DNA of 64,000 nt, taken from Cytophagales bacterium. Its GTDB lineage: Bacteria > Bacteroidota > Bacteroidia > Cytophagales > Cyclobacteriaceae. The stretch is taken from the NCBI GenBank assembly GCA_022360015.1, contig JAKSDQ010000117.1:1-64000 (forward strand). The letters are read 5' to 3'. The notes under the pieces were generated by a model. It ran no database searches and was not told the origin of the DNA. It saw only the letters and a program-made list of their open reading frames with translations. The position numbers were made by a program, and so were the translations under genes. This document shows positions 51,632 to 59,987 of this stretch, one piece after another (within the stretch, counting starts at the first letter, position 1; each line of letters starts with the position of its first letter).

Positions 51632-52312
51632 ATGGATGTTAAAAATAACATTAAAGAATTCGAAAAAAAACTTTCCGGAACCGGGTGCCGCCTGGTTGCG
51701 GTAAGCAAAACCAAGCCTAATGCGCTAATTCTAAACGCTTATGAAGGCGGTTTCAAAGATTTTGGGGAGAATAAGATTCAGGATCTGGTAGTTAAGCATG
51801 AAGCCCTACCCAAGGATATCAGATGGCATATGATTGGACACTTACAGCGGAACAAGGTGAAATACATTGCTGACTTCGTTTACCTGATTCACGCCGTCGA
51901 TAGCCTGAAATTGCTAAAGGAGATCAATAAGCAAGGGGTAAAAGCAGACCGGATAATCCCTTGTCTTTTACAGGTACACATTGCTTCAGAATCGACGAAA
52001 TTCGGTTTGAATGAAGATGAGTTATTTTATTTAATTGAAAGACCGGAATTTGAAGAAATGCATAATATTCAGATAAAAGGATTAATGGGGATGGCCACCA
52101 ACACCATGGACAAAAATCAGGTCAGGACGGAATTCCGGTACCTGAAATCCCTGTTCGACAGATTAAAGGACGCGTATCGAAGTCCACGCCTGGACATGAA
52201 AGAACTTTCTATGGGCATGAGTGGTGATTATGAAATCGCCATTGAGGAAGGGGCCACTATAGTCAGGATCGGCAGTGCCATTTTTGGAGAACGTAACTAT
52301 CAGGCAAGATGA
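51632..52312 (+). CDS. YggS-type pyridoxal-phosphate homeostasis protein
   Basis: A 226-residue TIM-barrel protein that binds pyridoxal phosphate and balances cellular B6 vitamers, with no known catalysis. The PLP lysine is in LVAVSKTKPNAL (about 30). FGENKIQDLVVK, WHMIGHLQRNKVKYI, HIASESTKFGLNEDE, LKELSMGMSGDYEIAIEEGATIVRIGSAIFG in parts match the family. Its stop overlaps the start of the DUF423 gene by four bases (ATGA). Confidence 0.95.
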   Translation: MDVKNNIKEFEKKLSGTGCRLVAVSKTKPNALILNAYEGGFKDFGENKIQDLVVKHEALPKDIRWHMIGHLQRNKVKYIADFVYLIHAVDSLKLLKEINKQGVKADRIIPCLLQVHIASESTKFGLNEDELFYLIERPEFEEMHNIQIKGLMGMATNTMDKNQVRTEFRYLKSLFDRLKDAYRSPRLDMKELSMGMSGDYEIAIEEGATIVRIGSAIFGERNYQAR

Positions 52313-52689
52313 ACAAGAATCAAGTGTTGGTAGCCGGTGCGGTGTTAGGGCTTTTGGCTGTGGCACTGGGAGCCTTCGGGGCCCATGCGCTAAAGCCTTA
52401 CCTGGTTGAAACAGGCCGATTGGATACTTTTGAAACTGCCGTAAAATACCAGTTTTACCATGCCCTCGCGCTTTTGTTTCTTTCAATTTTTATGAAATCG
52501 GAAAATCACAGGTTTTTAAAATCAGCAGCCCTGTTGTTTTTGTCAGGCGTTATCATTTTTTCGGGGTCGTTATATATTTTGTGTTTGACCAATACCGGAA
52601 TCTGGGGCGCTATTACGCCAATCGGAGGGGTTTTAATGATCGCAGGATGGGGCTTTCTAATTTATTTTGGTATAAAAAAAGCCGGGTAA
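52309..52689 (+). CDS. DUF423 membrane protein
   Basis: A 126-residue membrane protein with four hydrophobic segments. The family signature ALGAFGAHALKPYL and FETAVKYQFYHALALLFLS are visible, with SGSLYILCLTNTGIWGAITPIGG in the second half. DUF423 proteins are widespread inner-membrane proteins of unknown function. It is translationally coupled to yggS by ATGA. Its last codons lie inside a terminator hairpin. Confidence 0.93.
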   Translation: MNKNQVLVAGAVLGLLAVALGAFGAHALKPYLVETGRLDTFETAVKYQFYHALALLFLSIFMKSENHRFLKSAALLFLSGVIIFSGSLYILCLTNTGIWGAITPIGGVLMIAGWGFLIYFGIKKAG

Positions 52690-52699
52690 GCCCCGGCTT
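52679..52699 (-). terminator. Rho-independent terminator overlapping the DUF423 stop
   Basis: AAGCCGGG and CCCGGCTT form an 8-bp perfect stem with the 5-base loop TAAGC. On the minus strand the stem runs into nine T residues (TTTTTTTTT region over 52680-52672), so it is a strong terminator for the DUF1573 gene. The left arm contains the end of DUF423 and its stop codon. Confidence 0.8.
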
Positions 52700-52719
52700 A
52701 CATGTCGATTGATTTTTTA

Positions 52720-53133
52720 CTAGTTGGCTGATTCTCCGACAAGAACGTTTCCATACAATGTCACTTTGGTACGTCCTTCACCGGCATTTGAAAGTATGGT
52801 AATGACTTTGTTTTGTACGCCGGATTTATTGGTACTGTTAAAAACTACCTCTATTTTGCCTGTACCACCCGGAGCTATGGGCTCTCTGGGCCACTTTGGC
52901 ACGGTGCACCCGCATGTTGTCAATACATTTGAAATGATCAAAGGCTCATTTCCCGTATTTTCGAAATCAAAGGTGTGCTCTACCTTATCACCTTGCTTAA
53001 TATCACCAAACTCATACCGGTCTTCGGCAAATGCCAAAACCGGACCGCCGGTTGACTGGTTTTCTTTCTTTTGCTGGGCCTGAACAGCCACGTTCGCCAA
53101 TAAAAATGCTAAAACTAAGATTATCTTTTTCAT
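52720..53133 (-). CDS. Secreted DUF1573 protein
   Basis: A 137-residue protein with a signal peptide (MKKIILVLAFLLANVAVQAQ) and one DUF1573 domain of immunoglobulin-like fold: AEDRYEFGDIKQGDKVEHTF, FENTGNEPLIISNVLTTCGC and PGGTGKIEVVFNST. The CGC motif is typical of the family. The role is unknown, with cell-envelope protein binding suspected. ATG at 53133 is chosen because a perfect promoter (53154-53184) lies just upstream and inside the longer reading frame from 53184. A terminator follows the gene. Confidence 0.92.
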   Translation of the reverse strand: MKKIILVLAFLLANVAVQAQQKKENQSTGGPVLAFAEDRYEFGDIKQGDKVEHTFDFENTGNEPLIISNVLTTCGCTVPKWPREPIAPGGTGKIEVVFNSTNKSGVQNKVITILSNAGEGRTKVTLYGNVLVGESAN

Positions 53134-53153
53134 TTCGCTTGTCTTTGTTATTC

Positions 53154-53184
53154 CAAATTTATAACGTAAGTATTTGAGAAACAA
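53154..53184 (-). promoter_or_regulatory. Promoter of the DUF1573 gene, full consensus
   Basis: Read on the minus strand, TTG (53184-53182) is followed by exactly 20 bases and TAAATTTG (53161-53154), a full match to the Bacteroidota TTG-N20-TAnnTTTG pattern. It ends 20 bases before the ATG, implying a leader of about 13 bases. Confidence 0.6.
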
Positions 53185-53272
53185 TTATAATACCGACATT
53201 TAATTTAATTACCTGGCCGATGTAATAAATATCCTCAGGTTAAATGCTTATGATAACACCGTTTTTAACCCT

Positions 53273-54700
53273 TTAGTTCTTGTTGTTTTCAAAGAATTCG
53301 TTATTGAAATTCAATAAATAGAGTTCCTGTGTGGCCCTGGTTACGGCTGTGTACAACCATCTAAGGTATTCTTTGTCAATCCTCTCTTTCAGCAAATAAC
53401 CCTGATCTAAAAATACCACCTTCCATTGCCCCCCCTGGGATTTATGACAGGTGAGTGCGTAAGCAAATTTTACCTGAATAGCATTCAGATAAGGGTCACT
53501 TTTCAAGGCCCTTGCTCTTTCTTTTTTTGATGCCAGGTCCAGGTAATCTTCCATCACGCCCCTGTATAAGTGCCTGTTCTCCTGTTCACTTAAAGCAGTG
53601 CTGTGTGAATAAAGGGTATTCAGTAGTACTTTCGCCTGTAAAACGGGCTCTGAAGGATAATCAATCAATCGCAGGTCCAGATTAGCAAACCTGAAACCGT
53701 ACATTTCTTCAATCAGGCCTACCTTCATCACCTCCACAAAGTCCCCGTTAGCCAAAAACCCCGCCTGCGATTCCTGGGGTAGTACGGCATAATTGTTTCT
53801 TACCACCATCAGGTAATCTCCTACTTCCAGCTCATTTTCATAAAAATGAATGGTACGCCTGATAAACTGGTTGTAAGCCACGGCGTTTTTATTGGACCGG
53901 CAGATTATAATGGTATTTTCAATGCCAAATTTATCATAGGCATATCTTAAGCCATCCTCCATTTTTTGATTTCCCATCCTGAAAACGTCCTTGAATCCCC
54001 TGGTTTTAAAATGTATTTCAAATTGGTTGGCCCTGATTTTTTCCCTAAGGTTGGTCGCATTCAACAGAATCCCGGAATGTTGTTCCTGGCGCATGACTTC
54101 GGTGAACTCGACGGATTCAATGTGTAAGGCAAAATTGGTTAACAGGTGGTCAAGTTGCAGGGCAGGGCTTTCCTGTTGTCCTACCGGAGGTAACTGGGCG
54201 TTGTCGCCAATCAAAATCAGTTTGTTGGAAGGTTCCTCAAACACAAACCACATAAGATCTGCCAACAGGCTGTTGGTGCCAAATTCTGCCTGGTCTGTAA
54301 CCATTGAAACCTCATCTACAATGAAAATGGTGTTTCTGTGGTAGTTTTTCTGCCTTTTGAAAGTTAATGACTCGTTGTCATCCGGCCCGACTTTATAGAT
54401 GATTTTATGGATGGTAAATGCCTTTCTTCCGGCATACTGGGCCATTACTTTGGCCGCCCTACCGGTAGGAGCCATAAGCAAGGATTTATAATTATAATAT
54501 TTCAACACCTTAACCAGCGACGTTACCACCGAGGTCTTGCCTGTTCCCGCATAACCTTTAATCAGCAGCGTCGATTTTTCCTTGTTTTTTTCCGGAATAA
54601 AATCGTCCAGCAGGCCAAAAAGCTGCAACTGCCCCCGGGTTGGCTGAAATGGAAACTTTTTGGTAAGGGCCTCCGAAGGTTTGGCTAAATATCGGGTCAT
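53273..54700 (-). CDS. RecD/UvrD-like DNA helicase
   Basis: A 475-residue superfamily 1 ATPase. Walker A is IKGYAGTGKTSVVTSLVK (about 47-64), and motifs LMAPTGRAAKVMA, Walker B FIVDEVSMV, LIGDNAQLPPVG, and the C-terminal YALTCHKSQGGQWKVVFLD and LYTAVTRATQELYLLN follow. The length and motif set are those of short RecD-like 5'-3' helicases. No nuclease domain or RecB/RecC neighbours are present, so it acts alone or with unknown partners in repair or recombination. It begins seven bases after the OmpA/PD40 gene. Confidence 0.92.
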   Translation of the reverse strand: MTRYLAKPSEALTKKFPFQPTRGQLQLFGLLDDFIPEKNKEKSTLLIKGYAGTGKTSVVTSLVKVLKYYNYKSLLMAPTGRAAKVMAQYAGRKAFTIHKIIYKVGPDDNESLTFKRQKNYHRNTIFIVDEVSMVTDQAEFGTNSLLADLMWFVFEEPSNKLILIGDNAQLPPVGQQESPALQLDHLLTNFALHIESVEFTEVMRQEQHSGILLNATNLREKIRANQFEIHFKTRGFKDVFRMGNQKMEDGLRYAYDKFGIENTIIICRSNKNAVAYNQFIRRTIHFYENELEVGDYLMVVRNNYAVLPQESQAGFLANGDFVEVMKVGLIEEMYGFRFANLDLRLIDYPSEPVLQAKVLLNTLYSHSTALSEQENRHLYRGVMEDYLDLASKKERARALKSDPYLNAIQVKFAYALTCHKSQGGQWKVVFLDQGYLLKERIDKEYLRWLYTAVTRATQELYLLNFNNEFFENNKN

Positions 54701-54706
54701 TGACTT

Positions 54707-56629
54707 TTACAAAATCACAAATTCGATGCGACGGTTTTTTTGTTTATTTTCTTCGGTATCATTAGGCGCGATAGGCTTTTCCTGGCCATACCCCCTGAAT
54801 TTGAGACGGTTTTCCCTGATGCCCTGTTTTATGAGGTACCTGTAAACAGACTTGGCCCGGTTGACGGATAACTCTTTGTTATAGCTGGCGGAGCCGGAGT
54901 TGTCGGTATGCCCTGCAATGCCGATGTTAACTGTCGGGTTTTCTTCCAGAAATCTTCTGACTTTCTCCAATTCGGTGATAGACTTCTCTTGGAGCTCGTA
55001 TTTGTCAAAATCGAAAAACAGGTTGTTAAGTATGGTCGCGGTTCCGGTTTTTATAGGATCCAGGTATATATCTATTGAAACCGGCTCAAGCTGGGATGCA
55101 CCTTGATAGTCAAAAGCCAGGCTCTTAAACAGATAACCTGTTTTATTAACATACAAGGCATATTCCTTCCCTTCGGTGATGACCATCAGGTATTCTCCGC
55201 TTACCTTATCGGAAGTCACTGAAGAAATCATTTCATTAGGCAACAGGTCGAATAATTCTACCCTGGCGCTAAGGTATTCCCGGGTTTCGCTGTCAATGAC
55301 CCGGCCTTTTACGAAATTACTTTTATGGCTGACCTGAATTTCCTGAGGCATATCAAATTCGTACAAAGCACTTTTTGCCCCTACCCTTTTGCTCAGGTTT
55401 TCGTTTGAATAATAGCCTCTTTTGCCATCTGAGGTTACAAACAGAGACACCTGCTCTTCATAGGTATTGATTGGATAACCCAGATTTTTTGGTTTCTGCC
55501 ATACATTGTCAGATAATTCGGAATAAAAAAGATCAAAGCTACCAAATCCGGGATGACCATCGGAAGCAAAATACAATGTTTGACCGTTAGCATGAATGAA
55601 TGGCGATACCTCATCTTCCTTGGTGTTCACTGGCTTGCTCAGGTTTACAGGAGGAGACCAGATGCCATCTTTTTTAAGATAGCTGACATAGATGTCCCGT
55701 TTTCCCAAACCTCCGGGCCGGTCCGATACAAAGTACAGGGTACGTCCGTCAGCCGACAAGGAAGGTTGAGACTCCCAGTATCTGCTGTTGACACCACTTC
55801 CCAGATTCTTGGGTCTGGTCCATTCATCTCCGATTTTATAGCTTATAAACAAATCACAGCTTCCATAACCCTTCCGCCCCAGGCATGAAGTAAAAATCAA
55901 TGTCCTTCCATCACCTGAAATGGTGCAGGTACCTTCGTTGTTGGAGGTATTGATCATGTCCGATATGGAAACCGGCCTGGACCATTCACCATTTTCATCT
56001 TTTTCACTGATATAGAGATCCTCGTCATAATTGGCTGACAATCCTTTTCTACCCGTGAAAATGATGGATTGCTGGTCTGCGGTCAATACAGGGAAGTACT
56101 GCAATGAAAGTGCATTGACCTTATCAGGCAACGGTCTTGCGTTGAAAGGAAGCCTGTTTCCCATATTATCCCTGGCATACTGAATACTTTGCAAAATTTT
56201 TCCGGCCTGAGGGGCCAGCTTTCTATCGACAGGCTGAATGGACAGAAATCTATCGACTAGTTCCTTTGCCTTATCATAATCGCCGTTTTTAAGCGCAATT
56301 TCTGATAAAAAATAGTAGGCATTAGAAAATTTGGGGTTTTTCGGTTCCAGTTCTACCACCTTGAGATAGTTCATTTTGGCTTCTTCCTGGTATCTCATCA
56401 AACCATATATATATCCTTTTCTGTTGTAAGCCTCTACAAAATCATCATCTTTATCTGTAGCAAGATCCAATAGTTTAATTGCCTGTTCATACTGCCTTCT
56501 AACCATAAACATCTCAGACTCCTGGTAATAGGCGATGGCCTTTTTGGATCTGGAAGTATAGGCTTGATTTCTTTGGGCAAAAAGGTTAAAACAGTTGAGT
56601 GATAGTAAAATAATTAATACCTCTTTCAT
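54707..56629 (-). CDS. OmpA-family protein with TPR and PD40 repeats
   Basis: A 640-residue secreted protein with a signal peptide (MKEVLIILLSLNCFNLFAQ). TPR repeats occupy about 25-150, PD40/WD40-like beta-propeller repeats about 180-410 (TISGDGRTLIFTS, SLSADGRTLYFVSDRPGG and FIHANGQTLYFASDGHPG), a carboxypeptidase-like Ig domain about 430-515 and an OmpA C-terminal domain about 525-640 (NLFFDFDKYELQ, IAGHTDNSGSASYN and LSVNRAKSVYRYLI). This is the architecture of PorE-like proteins, which anchor type IX secretion to peptidoglycan, but paralogues are common. Assignment to PorE is uncertain. Confidence 0.9.
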   Translation of the reverse strand: MKEVLIILLSLNCFNLFAQRNQAYTSRSKKAIAYYQESEMFMVRRQYEQAIKLLDLATDKDDDFVEAYNRKGYIYGLMRYQEEAKMNYLKVVELEPKNPKFSNAYYFLSEIALKNGDYDKAKELVDRFLSIQPVDRKLAPQAGKILQSIQYARDNMGNRLPFNARPLPDKVNALSLQYFPVLTADQQSIIFTGRKGLSANYDEDLYISEKDENGEWSRPVSISDMINTSNNEGTCTISGDGRTLIFTSCLGRKGYGSCDLFISYKIGDEWTRPKNLGSGVNSRYWESQPSLSADGRTLYFVSDRPGGLGKRDIYVSYLKKDGIWSPPVNLSKPVNTKEDEVSPFIHANGQTLYFASDGHPGFGSFDLFYSELSDNVWQKPKNLGYPINTYEEQVSLFVTSDGKRGYYSNENLSKRVGAKSALYEFDMPQEIQVSHKSNFVKGRVIDSETREYLSARVELFDLLPNEMISSVTSDKVSGEYLMVITEGKEYALYVNKTGYLFKSLAFDYQGASQLEPVSIDIYLDPIKTGTATILNNLFFDFDKYELQEKSITELEKVRRFLEENPTVNIGIAGHTDNSGSASYNKELSVNRAKSVYRYLIKQGIRENRLKFRGYGQEKPIAPNDTEENKQKNRRIEFVIL

Positions 56630-56683
56630 AAAAACGTCATAAAAAAACTTATTTTAATAACGCAAATTAGCGTTAAATGATTT

Positions 56684-57280
56684 TCACCTGATGATATTTC
56701 CAACGGGCTGTTCCGGCGCATCAAAACCGAAAAGCGCATTGATCAGCTTAAAGCTTTTATATTGATCCAAATCTCTGATTGTGATATTCTTTTCAATAAT
56801 CCTATTTGACCGGATCAATGATGCACGCATAGTACCGGCCAGTAACGGAGTGGCCGGCGTTACCCACTGCTTCCCGTCATAGAAGATGATGTTCCCATAT
56901 GAAAAGTCCGTTACCATACCGCGCTTTATTATAAGTATGTCATCACATTCACCTTTGCGATGACAAAGATCGGTAAGATGCGTGCGATCTTCAAATTTAT
57001 ATTCATAGTTTACATCATCATCATAGACCACCTTCAATGTGTTAATGTCTTTTCTTTTGTAGGAAATATATTCAATTTTTATTATTTCTTCCTGGTAAAT
57101 GACCCTGCATTTAATAATTTCAGAATTTTTTAAGGGTGGAAGCTGAATAAAATGTGAGAGGTCGGCCTTTTTTTTCAGGCCGAATAGCGCTGAACGGGCA
57201 TGGTTAAACCTTTGGTTGTGAAAATCCAGGTTTTTTATCCCCGAAGCTGTGATTTTTAATGACTCAAGCAAGCGGCACAT
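56684..57280 (-). CDS. pabC: Aminotransferase class IV, aminodeoxychorismate lyase-like
   Basis: A 198-residue PLP enzyme of fold type IV. It carries the YKRKDINTLKVVYDDDVNYE region with the PLP lysine (likely YKFEDRT upstream of it), ILIIKRGMVTDFSYGNIIFY and TPATPLLAGTMRASLI, which are class IV landmarks. It is shorter than E. coli PabC (269). By context, right after pabB, it should release pyruvate from aminodeoxychorismate to give 4-aminobenzoate for folate. ATG at 57280 overlaps the pabB stop by 17 bases; a TTG at 57292 is an alternative. Confidence 0.82.
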   Translation of the reverse strand: MCRLLESLKITASGIKNLDFHNQRFNHARSALFGLKKKADLSHFIQLPPLKNSEIIKCRVIYQEEIIKIEYISYKRKDINTLKVVYDDDVNYEYKFEDRTHLTDLCHRKGECDDILIIKRGMVTDFSYGNIIFYDGKQWVTPATPLLAGTMRASLIRSNRIIEKNITIRDLDQYKSFKLINALFGFDAPEQPVGNIIR

Positions 57281-58244
57281 ACACTTTGTCAATCATTTCC
57301 TGATATTCCAATTTGGGATCACTGTTCACGGTAATACCTCCGCCACTTCTGAAAAAACAGCTTCCTCCTGCTTTTTCCATAAATCTGATCATCACCCCGC
57401 TATCCAGATCCCTGCCGTTAAAATAACCAAAAATTCCTGTAAAAAAACCCCTGTCGCCTTTTTCACTTTGCTTGATAATGTCCATCGTTTTTGTCTTGGG
57501 GGCTCCGCTGACAGAACCCGCAGGAAGTAAGGAAATCAGGATATCTCCTATTTTCTCCGCGTAGTTTTTGTCCAACCGGCCGGTTATCTCCGAACTCACT
57601 TGTAACAAATTTTTTTGATGGGTTCTGATCTCATCGATAAACCGGAACCTTTTCGTCTTGACTCCGGTAGCTACCCGGCTCAAATCGTTTCTTATCAGAT
57701 CGACAATGGTTACATGCTCAGCCAGTTCCTTAGGGTCATTCAGGATGGTTTCTTCAGCGTTGGGAAAGTCTTTCTCAATGGTGCCTTTCATAGGGAACGA
57801 GGCGATTTCACCCTTTTTAATCGTAATAAAAGTCTCGGGGGAAAACACCAGAAACCGGTTATCATACAGCAGCTTATACTTGGCAGCACTTTGAAAAAAG
57901 AGGGTAGGAAAATCCAGGTTAATACTTATCTCTGTTTTGTGGGTAAGGTTGACCAGGAATGAATTCCCGTATTGAAGGTTTTTGGATACGATGTCGTAGC
58001 TTTTTTTGTATTGGGAGTAGGAAATAGGCCGTTTTTCCATGTTGACAGCTTTGACTATGTCTGAATGATGCGAAAAATTCCGGTACCCATTGACGTCGAA
58101 TAAAACAGGAAATCCGGGCAGGTCCTTCACAGGAATGACGATTGGGTTTTTCATTTCGAAATCAATGATAAACAAAAAGGGAACCTGCTCCCTTCCCAAT
58201 TCATTCATCATTTGAAATTGCCTGACGCTTTCGTTTTTTATCAT
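57264..58244 (-). CDS. pabB: Aminodeoxychorismate synthase component I
   Basis: A 326-residue chorismate-binding enzyme that converts chorismate and ammonia to aminodeoxychorismate, the first step to 4-aminobenzoate and folate. The core motifs are SFLVNLTHKTEI-like NSFLVNLTHKTEISI, FSPETFITIKKGEIASFPMKGTI in parts, LIRNDLSRVA, LPAGSVSGAPKTKTMDII and GFFTGIFGYFNG. It is shorter than anthranilate synthase component I and lacks the N-terminal half, as in compact PabB proteins. ATG at 58244 is preferred over a GTG at 58268. No glutaminase gene (pabA) is adjacent. Confidence 0.92.
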   Translation of the reverse strand: MIKNESVRQFQMMNELGREQVPFLFIIDFEMKNPIVIPVKDLPGFPVLFDVNGYRNFSHHSDIVKAVNMEKRPISYSQYKKSYDIVSKNLQYGNSFLVNLTHKTEISINLDFPTLFFQSAAKYKLLYDNRFLVFSPETFITIKKGEIASFPMKGTIEKDFPNAEETILNDPKELAEHVTIVDLIRNDLSRVATGVKTKRFRFIDEIRTHQKNLLQVSSEITGRLDKNYAEKIGDILISLLPAGSVSGAPKTKTMDIIKQSEKGDRGFFTGIFGYFNGRDLDSGVMIRFMEKAGGSCFFRSGGGITVNSDPKLEYQEMIDKVYVPLA

Positions 58245-58283
58245 AATTTGAATCCGAAATCTAATCACCCTACCAAATATTTA

Positions 58284-58296
58284 GTCCCTACGGGAC
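58284..58296. repeat. REP-like GTCCCTACGGGAC hairpin
   Basis: GTCCC and GGGAC flank the loop TAC, preceded by ATTTA. Such TCCCTACGGGA hairpins are dispersed repeats in some Bacteroidota genomes as I recall. It lies in the 149-base gap between queE and pabB, which also holds a C-rich tract near 58352-58393 and no gene. Confidence 0.4.
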
Positions 58297-58393
58297 ATAC
58301 CTCCCCATAACCTTTACCCCTTCCGGCCGCATTATTCCTTTTAAACGATAGATTCCCCCACGGACACCTCCTCACACCCACACTCCACCCTCC

Positions 58394-59026
58394 TTAAGGT
58401 ATGTGCATGTATTTATGTATTTGTAATGATATATGCCATTTGGGATGTTGTTTTACGTAGTCAACAACTTGGGGTATCATTATTTCTCGTTTGGACCACT
58501 CGGGCTGTAAGTAGAGATGGCATTGTTTGTCGACCAAAGCGGCATGTTGTTCAGCCCATGTGAAGTCGCTTCTATTGTAAATCACCACTTTGAGCTCGTT
58601 GGCCTGTCGATAAATATCGGGTTGGGGTTTTTTAAATTTTTTGGGTGAAAAGCAAATCCAGTCCCAACGGCCCGATACCGGATAAGCGCCTGAGGTTTCA
58701 AGGTGGGTTTGAAAGCTGCAGGATTTCAGTTCATCTGTCAAAGCAGACAAGTCATACATTAACGGTTCACCACCAGTGACAACCACGATATTCGATGGCT
58801 GAGTAGCTGCTTCACTGACAATATTGCTTATTTTGATTTTAGGATACAGGGAAGCATCCCAGGATTCTTTCACATCACACCAGTGGCAACCTACATCGCA
58901 ACCTCCTAACCTGATAAAATAAGCCGATTTACCCTGGTGGTAGCCTTCTCCCTGAATGGTATGAAATGCCTCCATCAATGGAAGACGGTCTGTAGTTTTT
59001 ATTATTTTTATTGTTGTTTCTGACAT
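58394..59026 (-). CDS. queE: 7-carboxy-7-deazaguanine synthase
   Basis: A 210-residue radical SAM enzyme that turns 6-carboxytetrahydropterin into 7-carboxy-7-deazaguanine on the way to queuosine. The iron-sulfur cysteines are visible in GGCDVGCHWCDVKESWD (CxxxCxxC, a minimal QueE-type spacing), with IQGEGYHQGKSAYFIRLGG before it and VVVTGGEPLMYDLSAL behind. The start at ATG 59026 (MSETTIKII) removes an extension that homologues lack. It lies 51 bases after folD on the same strand. No canonical queD is seen in the window. Confidence 0.92.
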   Translation of the reverse strand: MSETTIKIIKTTDRLPLMEAFHTIQGEGYHQGKSAYFIRLGGCDVGCHWCDVKESWDASLYPKIKISNIVSEAATQPSNIVVVTGGEPLMYDLSALTDELKSCSFQTHLETSGAYPVSGRWDWICFSPKKFKKPQPDIYRQANELKVVIYNRSDFTWAEQHAALVDKQCHLYLQPEWSKREIMIPQVVDYVKQHPKWHISLQIHKYMHIP

Positions 59027-59077
59027 AAAATTTTTTTTAAAGCGGGTGATTGAACCGCTGTTCATTATCATTACATA

Positions 59078-59953
59078 CTATCTTTTACGGGAAGCTATTA
59101 AGGTATTGTGTAAAAGCGAGGCAATAGTCATGGGGCCCACGCCACCGGGCACAGGAGTGATAAAACCCGCTTTTGGTTCAACTTCCTCAAATTTCACATC
59201 CCCTTTCAATTTAAACCCCGATTTTTTTTCAGGGGCAGGAACCCGGTGAATTCCCACATCAATTACCACCGCTCCCTCTTTCACCATATCCCCTGTAACA
59301 AACTCAGGCCTGCCAATGGCGACAATCAATATGTCGGCCTGCCTGGTAATGACTGGCAGGTCTTTAGTGCGGCTATGTGTGACCGTAACGGTACTGTTGG
59401 CGGTCTTTTTATTCCGTGACATCAACACACTTACCGGTGTTCCGACAGTATGGCTTCTGCCCATTACCACACAGTTTTTACCGACTGTATCGATATTGCT
59501 TTTCTCCAGCAATAAAAGGATTCCTTTAGGTGTGGCAGGGATCATCGTGGGTAAATCCAGCAGCATCCTGCCCAGGTTAGCCGGGTGAAAACCATCCACA
59601 TCCTTTTCCGGTTTAATGGTGTCAACTACCTTTTGCTCATCAATATGCTCCGGGAGTGGCACCTGTACAATAAAACCGTCTATTTCAGGGTCGTCATTCA
59701 GTTCCCGTACCTTGTCAAGCAATACTTCCTCACCGGTAGAGGCAGGCAAATGAATGCGTGTAGATTTAAAACCAACCTTTTCACACGCTCTCACTTTGGC
59801 ATTTACATAGGTGAGGCTGGCGCCATCGTCCCCAACCAGTACAGCAGCGAGGTGTGGTACCTTGCCCCCCGCAGACTGGATTTTTTGAACCTCATTGGTA
59901 ATTTCTTCCAGAATTTCATTGGAGATCTTTCGTCCGTCAATTAGTTGCGCCAT
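59078..59953 (-). CDS. folD: Bifunctional methylenetetrahydrofolate dehydrogenase/cyclohydrolase
   Basis: A 291-residue one-carbon enzyme interconverting 5,10-methylene-, methenyl- and 10-formyl-tetrahydrofolate. The catalytic Lys sits in SLTYVNAKVRACEKVGF, and DGFIVQVPLPEH, PATPKGILLLLE, the NADP-site GRSHTVGTPVSVLM and the C-terminal PVPGGVGPMTIASLLHNT are characteristic. It lies 34 bases after lepA and upstream of queE, pabB and pabC. The run from lepA to pabC therefore groups folate and one-carbon genes. Confidence 0.96.
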   Translation of the reverse strand: MAQLIDGRKISNEILEEITNEVQKIQSAGGKVPHLAAVLVGDDGASLTYVNAKVRACEKVGFKSTRIHLPASTGEEVLLDKVRELNDDPEIDGFIVQVPLPEHIDEQKVVDTIKPEKDVDGFHPANLGRMLLDLPTMIPATPKGILLLLEKSNIDTVGKNCVVMGRSHTVGTPVSVLMSRNKKTANSTVTVTHSRTKDLPVITRQADILIVAIGRPEFVTGDMVKEGAVVIDVGIHRVPAPEKKSGFKLKGDVKFEEVEPKAGFITPVPGGVGPMTIASLLHNTLIASRKR

Positions 59954-59987
59954 GTTAATAAGGATTGATTTATGAATGATGCCCCGT

